A stretch of DNA of 8,225 nt, taken from NCBI GenBank assembly GCA_900544965.1, contig UQXE01000057.1, positions 1 through 8,225 on the forward strand. Reading direction: 5' to 3'. Each line of letters begins with the position of its first letter. Position 1 is the first letter of the stretch. The position numbers were made by a program, and so were the translations under genes. The notes beneath the pieces were generated by a model. The model was not told the DNA's origin and searched no databases. It was given only the letters and a program-made list of their open reading frames with translations. The DNA comes from an uncultured Eubacteriales bacterium (GTDB lineage Bacteria; Bacillota; Clostridia; Christensenellales; CAG-138). This document shows, piece by piece, positions 1 through 5,410 of this stretch.

Positions 1-63
1 GCGCCCTCTTGACTACCCCATAGCAAGGACATGGAAAACCGTCAAGGGCGGCGCAAGCTGAAG
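1..63. other. Flank beyond the IS3 end, unidentified
   Basis: Sequence outside the terminal repeat of the IS remnant. It contains an imperfect inverted repeat: bases 1-13 (gcgccctcttgac) and 41-54 (gtcaagggcggcgc). On the plus strand a frame stays open to a TGA at 55-57 and could be the tail of a gene starting outside the window. I do not recognise it and assign no function. Confidence 0.25.
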
Positions 64-88
64 TGACCCCAAAAAGTTGGACAGTTTC
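64..88 (-). repeat. Terminal inverted repeat of the IS remnant (transposase 3' end)
   Basis: The bases tgaccccaaaaagttggaca from 64 sit just past the transposase stop codon. They have the look of IS150-group ends (TGACCCC...AAGTTGGACA), recalled from family knowledge. The partner repeat is missing from the window. Confidence 0.65.
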
Positions 89-747
89 TCAAGCGGCAAA
101 GGCAGCTTTAATTCTATATTGGACAGGACTTAGCCCATTCAATTTTACTTTAATGCGCTTGTGATTATAGTATTCCGAATAGAGTTCAAGTTCTGTACGG
201 GAGTCCTCAAAAGAGCGGAATTCTCTCAAATATAGCAGCTCAGATTTCAGCAGACCAAAGAAATTTTCCATGACCGCATTATACAGGCAATTTCCCTTTC
301 TGTACATGCTCTGCCGGGTGCCTTTATCCAAAAGCCTTTTTTGATATCGGGCATTTTGATACTGCCAGCCCTGATCGGAATGGAAGATTAAATCTGTTCC
401 TTCAGGGATACGAGTAAATGCCTTATCCAGCATTTCTGTTATCTGCTCAAAATTTGCCCGCTCGCTAATTCCATAGCTGATGATTTCCCCGTTATACATA
501 TCCAGAATGGGGGACTGATACAGCTTCTGGCCAAACTGGGAGAACTCGGTTATATCGGTTGCCCATTTCTGATTTGGCTTTTCTGCTTGAAAGTTCCGTT
601 CCAACAGATTGGGCGCAATCTTTCCCACTTCGCCTTTGTAAGAGCGATACTTCTTCATTCTCATCCGACAGACAAGTCCCAGCTCTTTCATGAGCCGCTG
701 TACCGTTTGTGATTCAGACCATATCCACGATTGCGCAGTTCAAGCAA
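89..747 (-). pseudogene. IS3-family OrfB transposase, 5'-truncated and frameshifted
   Basis: DDE transposase with an rve integrase core. Numbered from the ATG at 691, the catalytic residues are D46 (WATDIT), D106 (HSDQG) and E142 (VMENFF), with the D(35)E spacing of the IS3 family. The C-terminal SPVQYR motif is present, followed by a TGA at 89-91. Upstream of the ATG the homology continues in another frame (ELRNRGYGLNHK), the helix-turn-helix part. The expected LNHKTVQRLMKEL is interrupted at 706-708, where AAAACGG appears to have become AAACGG: a one-base deletion. Y137 stands where the family usually has Asp in the DNAxxE motif, another sign of decay. The N-terminal part and orfA are missing. 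Almost certainly inactive. Confidence 0.9.
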
Positions 748-813
748 GCAGCCTAAAAGCGCCATGGCCATAACCGCCGCCATAAGCAATGTTATAATTC
801 TCTTTGCGTTCAA
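748..813 (-). pseudogene. 5' fragment of a third lipoprotein unit, fused to IS3 sequence
   Basis: A TTG start at 811-813 with GGAGG at 819-823 (5-nt spacing) begins a lipoprotein signal peptide: NAKRIITLLMAAVMAMALLGC, broken in the coding sequence immediately after the lipobox cysteine (codon 748-750). It closely matches the signal peptide of the intact lipoprotein gene next door, including a 29-base identical block. After the Cys codon the frame enters the IS3 transposase and ends at a TGA at 688-690. This gives a hybrid ORF of 41 codons. The rest of this paralogue is lost. Whether the hybrid peptide is made is unknown; it would be a lipid-anchored stub with no domain. Confidence 0.85.
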
Positions 814-823
814 ATTTACCTCC
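748..823 (-). repeat. Duplicated gene start, copy A
   Basis: This segment repeats the start region of the intact lipoprotein gene (copy B, 1962-2037). Bases 748-776 are identical over 29 nt to 1962-1990, and 797-817 match 2011-2031. The GGAGG-N5-TTG start is the same. The divergent middle is compatible with an old tandem duplication rather than a recent one. Confidence 0.85.
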
Positions 824-831
824 AATTCTGT

Positions 832-857
832 GCGGGAGCCTTTGATAAGGCTCCCGC
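832..857 (-). promoter_or_regulatory. Perfect hairpin between lipoprotein gene and its truncated duplicate
   Basis: Arms 832-842 (gcgggagcctt) and 847-857 pair perfectly over 11 bp around a 4-nt loop. The hairpin lies between the stop codon of the 870-2027 gene and the GGAGG at 819-823. No U-tract follows on the minus strand, so it is not a canonical intrinsic terminator. It may stabilise or process the mRNA, or act as a weak terminator. The hairpin at 2044-2077 has a related sequence and the same position. Confidence 0.7.
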
Positions 858-869
858 GGCGCGCATGGA

Positions 870-2027
870 TCATGGCGCGTCAGGATCCGCGGTACGCCTC
901 TGGGCCTCTTCTCTTTTCCGTATTGCCCGTTCAATCAGTTCATCTTTTCTCGTTTCATATCTCTGTCCCAGTGTTACCTCATAGATGGTTATTCTATCTT
1001 CATAACAGGCCATATGGTATATTGTGCCGTCCTCCAGCACCACTGTGTCCATATTCAGAAATGAGCTGTACTTATCCATATCTATTCTAGCGACCCCAAA
1101 CTGCCGGCCCTTCGAGTTATAGCAGCGTATCGTTTTTTCAAGAGTAACTGCCCCAACCTCGGCATAAAAATCTTCATAATATCCAACATAAATAAAACCG
1201 TATTTATCAATGCCGTAGATGTCAAAAGAGCAATTCTCCGCCAGTGGCACATGCCACTTGTCTTGAAAAATCAAACATATCAATTCATCATCATTTTCTA
1301 TTTCTATTATGTATTCATCTGTAGGTATGAACTCACCGCGCTTTAAGTCTAATATCCAGTAGCAAAAATGGTCGCTGTCAGAACCATCGGAACCTTCTAA
1401 AATCACACCTTTTTCCGTCGCATATATATCCCCTATTAAAAGCGCCGTGGTTTCCTCGGGTATTTCATACACTTTCGTCTCACAGCCTGTTTTGCCAACG
1501 TCATCCATGGTAAACGCGGCATACAGGATATATTCATAGTCTATGTCCACTATGTAAAAGCCGCCGTCCGCATAGCACATGTGATATGGATAGGACAGCT
1601 TATCGCTTAAATCCAGTATATGAGCCAGCTTGTTGCCATAAAATATCATGATTCGATCTCTGTTGGGATCAAGGATTGCTATCCAGCCGTCTTCGTTTGC
1701 ATAAAAGGCGGTAGGCCCTGGAACGTACAAGGGGCCGACAGCCATATATCCAATTTCGTTTTTCCCTTCGCCAACCTTTATGCTGAACAGTTCCGTAAAC
1801 ACGGCCAGCTCCGGCATGGCGCTTACGTCTTTAGTTGGAGCAGGCGTAGGCGTGGGTGTGGGAATCGGCGTAGACGGTTCAGCCGTAATTGTTGGCGTGA
1901 GGGGCGGGGTAGGCGTTGCCTCATTTCCAATGGTCGGCGTTGGTATCGTGCTTACAGCGTCGCAGCCTAAAAGCGCCATGGCCATAACCGTCGACAGAAA
2001 CAATGCTTTGATTCTCTTTGCGTTCAA
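870..2027 (-). CDS. Secreted lipoprotein with Pro/Thr linker and predicted beta-propeller domain
   Basis: A 385-aa lipoprotein of unknown function. The start is TTG at 2025-2027, 5 nt after a perfect GGAGG (2033-2037); the TTG at 2037-2039 overlaps that site and is less likely. Residues 1-22 form a lipoprotein signal peptide ending ALLGC, with Cys22 as the lipidation site. Residues 23-66 are a Pro/Thr-rich spacer (TPTPTPAPT), fitting a wall-spanning tether. Residues 75-350 contain repeated strand-turn-strand units such as DGWIAILDPNRDRIMIF and DGTIYHMACYEDRITIY, typical of NHL/propeller blades. A charged helix (ELIERAIRKREEAQRR) closes it. It is a paralogue of the propeller part of the upstream 648-aa protein (AVFTEL.../AVFTEV..., YHMAC/YYMAC, TLGQRY/RLGTTY) but has no hydrolase domain. 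It is probably co-transcribed with that gene, the gap being 57 nt. Confidence 0.85.
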   Translation of the reverse strand: MNAKRIKALFLSTVMAMALLGCDAVSTIPTPTIGNEATPTPPLTPTITAEPSTPIPTPTPTPAPTKDVSAMPELAVFTELFSIKVGEGKNEIGYMAVGPLYVPGPTAFYANEDGWIAILDPNRDRIMIFYGNKLAHILDLSDKLSYPYHMCYADGGFYIVDIDYEYILYAAFTMDDVGKTGCETKVYEIPEETTALLIGDIYATEKGVILEGSDGSDSDHFCYWILDLKRGEFIPTDEYIIEIENDDELICLIFQDKWHVPLAENCSFDIYGIDKYGFIYVGYYEDFYAEVGAVTLEKTIRCYNSKGRQFGVARIDMDKYSSFLNMDTVVLEDGTIYHMACYEDRITIYEVTLGQRYETRKDELIERAIRKREEAQRRTADPDAP

Positions 2028-2037
2028 ATTTTCCTCC
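1962..2037 (-). repeat. Duplicated gene start, copy B
   Basis: Start region of the intact lipoprotein gene: ribosome-binding site, TTG start and signal peptide through the lipobox. It matches copy A at 748-823, including identical blocks 1962-1990 and 2011-2031. Confidence 0.85.
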
Positions 2038-2043
2038 AATTCT

Positions 2044-2077
2044 ATGCAGGGGAGCCTTACAAAAGGCCCCCCTGCAT
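2044..2077 (-). promoter_or_regulatory. Intergenic hairpin before the lipoprotein gene
   Basis: Arms 2044-2058 and 2063-2077 pair over 15 bp around a 4-nt loop. The one non-Watson-Crick position (2053/2068) is a G-U pair in minus-strand RNA but an A-C mismatch in plus-strand RNA. This suggests that the minus-strand transcript is what folds. No U-tract follows; GGAGG comes 7 nt later. It resembles the hairpin at 832-857 in sequence and position. A partial terminator or an mRNA-stability element that adjusts the ratio of the two proteins would fit. Confidence 0.7.
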
Positions 2078-2084
2078 TATGGTG

Positions 2085-4031
2085 TTAGTCTATATACGAT
2101 AAAGCCTTAGTATATAGATAAGGCATATAGCGTAAGAAGCCGTTGTCAAAGTCCAGAATCAGACCGCCATCGGTTATATTGGGTAAATCAGCTTCCGATT
2201 CGTTTATTACAACGTCGTTGCGCTTGATCTTACCGCATTCGCATCTGAATACGGTGGAGGTTACGGGCGTCCAGATATGCGTTTCATACCCAAATTTTAT
2301 TCCAGACCCGCACCCGGAGTACTTACATTTGTGCCAGTGATGCGTTGTATTGCTCACATACGCGGAATCCGCCTGGCACCATGGCGTCCTATAATCATAT
2401 TCGCTGAGATATGCAGACGATACAACTCTGAGCGATACCTTTTCTATCTTTATTTCTACCCCCTGAGAATTTGTGTACGTCGTTGTTGCGTCGATTATTT
2501 GATAATCATTGTTAGACTTTTTTTCATCGAACAATACCACATGGTTCCCGCTTATTACGGCATAGTCCATCTGCTTTAAGTCATTCAATCCTCCTAGCGC
2601 GTGCCCTACGTTGGAGTTAAGCCCGCCTGTATTATATTTTTTGCTGAATCTGTACGCGCTGGATACCAGGCCGGAGCAGTCGAGGCCAGTCGCTACGCCT
2701 TTGAAATCCCCGGGCGATACATCCCCGGACCTGTAGTCATTTATTGTCAGCGAAAACGCCTTTCCGTATGTCGTGCTCATTAATGTATCGCAGCCGTTAA
2801 AGCCGCCCCTGCAATAGGGGATGCCCTTTACCGTTTGCCCCACGCTCGCCTGCTGTATATAATTGGGCAGCTTAATAGAGGGATGCGGCTCCTTATTTTT
2901 GGCTCTTAGGCTCCAGGCGTAATTCGCCGCGCTCATGGCACGCGACCGGGCTGTTGACCGGCTTACGCTCACATTATATACATGCCCCGCTTTTTCAGAC
3001 ATTTCTTCCTCAGCGTGCTGCATCTTTATTTCCGCGGCCCGCCGGGCCAGCTTATCCATCTGGCTCGCATATGTTGTGCCAAGCCGGATAGTCTGTATGC
3101 TTATATACCCGTCCCTGCAGGCCATATAATATACGCTGCCATCCGGCTGTATAGAAAATTCCTGGTTTGGATACGTGTAGTCGTCCGCAAAGTCTATCAG
3201 CGCACACCCTGTCAGCTTTCCGGACTGGTCGTATCTGCGCAGCGTTTTTTCCATCAGGAATACGCTTGTATTGGGAACCATCTCATAGAATGCCGTATAC
3301 AGGCTGCCGTTTGAATCCGCGCCTTTGGGTTCAATGTCATTGATTATATTCTCCCTGTCTATGCTCCATGTCTGCTCCCCATACTTAACCCTGGCCGCCG
3401 TTTGAGCCGGAACACCCTCACGCCGCTCTGGCGAAGTTATGGCCGAGTATTCCTTTCCCAGCTCAAAACTTCCGGTCTGCTTCAGGTAATAATGGTTGTT
3501 TTCAATATCCGTTACCGCTACGCCTGTTTCCGCGGCATATAAATCGCATACCAACTCGCCGGGCAGGCTTTCCGGAAGATCATACTTTTCCATGTTCACA
3601 TCCGCGGTATCCTGAGTCGATCCACCCGAAGCCGAAACGGATATAACCCTGTCGTAATCGTAGTCAAGCGCGTAAATCCGCCCCTCATAACAGCATATCT
3701 GTGTTGGCCATGCCTCAGCGGGAAGCAAAATGCTGCGCTTATATTCGCCCGTGAGATTGAATACCTGTATTCGCCGGTTCACAGAATCCAGTATGAACAG
3801 CTCGCCATCCATTATAACAAATCCGCCGGGTCCCTTTAAATGCAGGTAGTGCGTCCCATAGTCATATCCAACTTCGTAATCGCCGTCGCCTATACCCAGC
3901 CTTAAAACTTCGGTAAAGACGGCCTCGTCATGGTTGGATACTGCTTCGGTGATGGGGGTTATGGCAACCAAGGCTACGATCAAAGTCATCAAAGTAGCCA
4001 CAACTACTTTTATTATCAGTTTTGCTTTCAT
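2085..4031 (-). CDS. Secreted beta-propeller protein with NlpC/P60-like cysteine hydrolase domain and Cys/His C-terminus
   Basis: A 648-aa exported protein. The start is ATG at 4029-4031, 5 nt after GGAGG (4037-4041); the ATG at 4043 overlaps that site. Residues 1-30 are a signal peptide (basic start, long hydrophobic core, TEA cleavage site) without a lipobox. Residues 37-315 form propeller-like repeats (for example ELFILDSVNRRIQVFN), paralogous to the downstream lipoprotein. A charged helix follows at about 324-344. Residues 400-550 resemble NlpC/P60 peptidases: GIPYCRGG (403-410), GLDCSGLV with candidate nucleophile Cys452, GNHVVLF with candidate His497, and IIDATT with possible third residue Asp514. 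This family cleaves cell-wall peptides. The family's usual WGG is RGG here, and about 40 residues separate it from DCSG. Residues 564-599 carry His564/565/567, Cys569, Cys574, His585, Cys597 and Cys599, a possible metal site. Substrate and activity are unproven. Confidence 0.85.
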   Translation of the reverse strand: MKAKLIIKVVVATLMTLIVALVAITPITEAVSNHDEAVFTEVLRLGIGDGDYEVGYDYGTHYLHLKGPGGFVIMDGELFILDSVNRRIQVFNLTGEYKRSILLPAEAWPTQICCYEGRIYALDYDYDRVISVSASGGSTQDTADVNMEKYDLPESLPGELVCDLYAAETGVAVTDIENNHYYLKQTGSFELGKEYSAITSPERREGVPAQTAARVKYGEQTWSIDRENIINDIEPKGADSNGSLYTAFYEMVPNTSVFLMEKTLRRYDQSGKLTGCALIDFADDYTYPNQEFSIQPDGSVYYMACRDGYISIQTIRLGTTYASQMDKLARRAAEIKMQHAEEEMSEKAGHVYNVSVSRSTARSRAMSAANYAWSLRAKNKEPHPSIKLPNYIQQASVGQTVKGIPYCRGGFNGCDTLMSTTYGKAFSLTINDYRSGDVSPGDFKGVATGLDCSGLVSSAYRFSKKYNTGGLNSNVGHALGGLNDLKQMDYAVISGNHVVLFDEKKSNNDYQIIDATTTYTNSQGVEIKIEKVSLRVVSSAYLSEYDYRTPWCQADSAYVSNTTHHWHKCKYSGCGSGIKFGYETHIWTPVTSTVFRCECGKIKRNDVVINESEADLPNITDGGLILDFDNGFLRYMPYLYTKALSYID

Positions 4032-4083
4032 ATGTACCTCCATATAATCTGTATCTTAATGAAATCATAACTTCGTAAACAAC

Positions 4084-4127
4084 AAAGCGCATGAGCCGAC
4101 TGTTAAACAGCATAACTCATGCGCTTT
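4084..4127 (-). terminator. Leader hairpin, possible attenuator, between the 31-aa ORF and the 648-aa gene
   Basis: Arms 4084-4095 (aaagcgcatgag) and 4116-4127 pair perfectly over 12 bp. The 20-nt loop contains a second small inverted repeat (ctgtt/aacag). On the minus strand the stem is followed by TTTGTTGTTTACG, a moderately U-rich tract. The stop codon of the 31-aa ORF (4126-4128) lies in the first arm, so a ribosome finishing that ORF would block the stem. Attenuation by leader-peptide translation is plausible but unproven. Confidence 0.55.
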
Positions 4128-4221
4128 ACATCACAACTTTGATTCGATCTCTCCACAACTGGGAATCGTACCGCCATCGTATCCGCAAAAAAACATATTG
4201 CTTATTATCAATACAAAGCAT
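4126..4221 (-). CDS. 31-aa leader peptide or small protein
   Basis: An unannotated small ORF, MLCIDNKQYVFLRIRWRY..., ending RIKVVM. It begins with ATG at 4219-4221, 8 nt after a perfect GGAGG (4230-4234), and ends with TAA at 4126-4128 inside a strong hairpin. The peptide is basic and aromatic (three Trp/Tyr pairs or singles, six Arg), with no signal peptide and no recognised family. It is the first ORF after the candidate promoter at 4265-4293 and precedes the 648-aa gene by 94 nt. Position, size and overlap with the hairpin suggest a regulatory leader peptide, as in attenuator-controlled resistance genes, rather than a free product. Another frame here is also open (4131-4196). Confidence 0.5.
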   Translation of the reverse strand: MLCIDNKQYVFLRIRWRYDSQLWRDRIKVVM

Positions 4222-4264
4222 GGTGCTAACCTCCAATCTGAAGTGTCAGATAATGTATGGATAA

Positions 4265-4300
4265 TTTATCATGTTTATGATACAATGCGTAAACATGATA
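4265..4300 (-). promoter_or_regulatory. Candidate minus-strand promoter inside an 11-bp dyad (operator-like)
   Basis: Minus-strand -35 TTTACG (4288-4293) and -10 GATAAA (4265-4270), separated by 17 nt, each match the sigma-70/sigma-A consensus at 4 of 6 positions. They sit in a perfect inverted repeat, tatcatgttta (4267-4277) and taaacatgata (4290-4300), with a 12-nt centre. A repressor binding the dyad would cover both promoter elements. The expected start of transcription is about 30-40 nt before the 31-aa ORF. On the other strand TACAAT (4281-4286) with TGGATA (4258-4263) could also be a promoter. Confidence 0.4.
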
Positions 4301-4646
4301 TTCAATAGGGTTAAGGTTATTATATGTAACTTTTCTATGAACACGCGCCAAACCGCAGGTAAAAGGCGGCTCTTGTTGTTCGACGGGCTTATACAGGGCA
4401 AAAATATTTTCGTGTTCGTGTCAAAGAGCTGCATGGATAGTGCTGGGGATACAAGTTTTACTAATATTTGTCCAATATTTGGGAGTTAGCTTATAGGACT
4501 GTTGTCTTGCTGTTTTTGGTGTGCCTCTCTATTGACATGAGTATCTTCCACGGTTGATAATACCGTCAGCTATCAAGCGGTTTAAACAGCAAAAGGAATA
4601 AAAGAGGCTAAAGGGACAGAGAAATAAAACCCTCCGCTTACTGGCA

Positions 4647-4661
4647 TATCGCAAACGAGTA
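4647..4661 (+). repeat. 15-bp direct repeat, left copy
   Basis: The sequence tatcgcaaacgagta occurs here and again at 6275-6289, 1628 bp apart in the same orientation. The two copies bracket the 58-aa/174-aa/VanZ cassette exactly. The right copy lies between the terminator of the conjugation pseudogene and the pseudogene itself. Confidence 0.8.
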
Positions 4662-4694
4662 TTGCACCCGTCCACAAAACGCGGATGGGTGCAA
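4662..4694. other. Hairpin next to the left direct repeat
   Basis: Arms 4662-4673 (ttgcacccgtcc) and 4683-4694 pair over 12 bp with a 9-nt loop. The single non-canonical position is a G-U pair in plus-strand RNA. The tract after it on the plus strand is A-rich, and there is no U-tract on the minus strand, so it is not a standard terminator in either direction. It directly abuts the 15-bp repeat. Confidence 0.5.
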
Positions 4695-4824
4695 AGAAAA
4701 TAAAATAAATTATATAGTGATATGAGAATCCAGCAGAAGGTTAAACAGGACAAAGAAGAATAAAAAGATACATAGCGATACCTCTTTGAAACCGCAGCAA
4801 CCTCACTTTACCAACATTCAATTT

Positions 4825-4871
4825 CAAAAAGGGAAACAACCGTTTTAATTGTTATATTCAATAGTATTCCC
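4825..4871 (-). terminator. Weak candidate terminator after the VanZ-like gene
   Basis: On the minus strand, GGGA and TCCC enclose AACAA/TTGTT, and the structure is followed by TTTTTG. The stem is interrupted by a long bulge, so this is a weak call. It lies about 50-90 nt downstream of the VanZ-like stop codon. Confidence 0.3.
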
Positions 4872-4918
4872 TATTTCCATTTAATAGAAAGCAAACCGAG
4901 TTATTTACTTATTATCCA

Positions 4919-5386
4919 CTATTGCTCTATCCAATTTTTGCGGCAAAATAACCTACATAATATATATCCGATCAGAATACCCATGGTATTTAAGATTAAA
5001 TCGTCAACGTCGCAAGTTCCCTTTAGCGTAAATAGTTGGATGATTTCAACTGCTAATATTATAAGCGTTGATTGAAATAATGTTGTTGATATTCTTTTGT
5101 ATTTTTTGTTTAACCACGGAAGAAAAAAGCCGAACGGAATAAACAAAGCAATATTCCCAAATAGATTGATAATTGCATACGGTACCAAATACGGATTGCT
5201 TCTCTTTATTATAGTGTAAAGCTGTGAATTGATTGTTTCGAATGGAATTATGTTGATATTTTCACTCACCATACGCCAATAGGATTGAGAATAATTAAAG
5301 GTATCTCTCCAAAATAAAAGGAAAAGCACTCCCCCACAATAGATTGAAAATAATATAAGTTTCCACAAACATTTATTCTGCTTCAT
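4919..5386 (-). CDS. VanZ-family membrane protein
   Basis: A 155-aa integral membrane protein with the VanZ-like pattern: about four hydrophobic segments (near 8-26, 67-90, 101-118 and 131-148). Conserved motifs are NIIPF (45-49), NLFGNIALFIPFG (74-86), EIIQ (114-117) and a CDVDDLILNTMG block (125-136) that matches the family's DxDD...N signature. VanZ itself lowers susceptibility to teicoplanin; many homologues have no known role and sit in mobile or antimicrobial-peptide regions. The start is ATG 5386, 24 nt after the upstream stop; no good ribosome-binding site is visible, so translation may be coupled to the 174-aa gene. The paired arrangement suggests a shared envelope function, possibly protection from a peptide or glycopeptide. 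That last step is inference. Confidence 0.85.
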   Translation of the reverse strand: MKQNKCLWKLILFSIYCGGVLFLLFWRDTFNYSQSYWRMVSENINIIPFETINSQLYTIIKRSNPYLVPYAIINLFGNIALFIPFGFFLPWLNKKYKRISTTLFQSTLIILAVEIIQLFTLKGTCDVDDLILNTMGILIGYILCRLFCRKNWIEQ

Positions 5387-5410
5387 AAGATAGTTTATGT
5401 CTGCACCGTA

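Larger units (their letters stand above)
64..747 (-). mobile_element. IS3-family (IS150-like) insertion sequence remnant
   Basis: The segment runs from a terminal repeat at 64 through the 3' two-thirds of an IS3-type orfB transposase and stops abruptly at 741-747, where it joins a lipoprotein gene fragment. The orfA gene, the 5' part of orfB and the other terminal repeat are absent. No target-site duplication can therefore be seen. The copy cannot be autonomous. The junction shows that it either inserted into the third lipoprotein unit and then suffered a deletion, or was joined to it by recombination. Confidence 0.85.
4235..4918. other. Long non-coding or degraded AT-rich stretch
   Basis: No convincing gene in about 680 nt. 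It holds the dyad/promoter (4265-4300), fragments of open frame without ribosome-binding sites, a 15-bp repeat (4647-4661), a hairpin (4662-4694), a 10-codon ORF (MYLFILLCPV, minus strand, 4741-4773, AGAGG at 4781-4785) and a weak VanZ terminator (4825-4871). One minus-strand frame (4235-4426) reads protein-like (ending LTLQIGG, with NNLNPIEYHVYALY, loosely like IS3 transposase C-termini). A second (4490-4570) reads STVEDTHVNREAHQKQQDN. Both look like relics of older genes. I cannot identify them. Confidence 0.5.

Noticed and set aside
731..1090. 119-codon plus-strand ORF
   Set aside because: It overlaps the lipoprotein 3' end, an intergenic hairpin and the truncated paralogue in antisense; no independent support.
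1780..2088. Plus-strand ORF with Val/Gly repeats (VGVGVGIG)
   Set aside because: It is the antisense of the Pro/Thr linker of the lipoprotein; repeats there force an open frame. No ribosome-binding site.
2277..2579. Plus-strand ORF of 100 codons
   Set aside because: Antisense shadow of the Cys/His tail and hydrolase domain of the 648-aa protein; no ribosome-binding site or domain.
4131..4196. Resemblance of CGYDGGTIPSCGE to the CDGGTIP start of eukaryotic RTF2 proteins
   Set aside because: A match of about six residues in a 21-aa frame without a ribosome-binding site, to a eukaryotic family, is best taken as coincidence.
4271..4489. 72-codon plus-strand ORF after the dyad
   Set aside because: A plus-strand promoter is conceivable in the dyad, but there is no ribosome-binding site and the product shows no domain or clear composition.
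4529..4753. 74-codon minus-strand Cys/Phe-rich ORF
   Set aside because: No ribosome-binding site, it runs through a hairpin and the 15-bp repeat, and its composition reflects AT-rich sequence.
4741..4773. 10-codon ORF MYLFILLCPV with AGAGG seven bases upstream
   Set aside because: Could be a leader peptide, but nothing follows it in the transcribed direction that it could control; kept only as a note in the intergenic entry.
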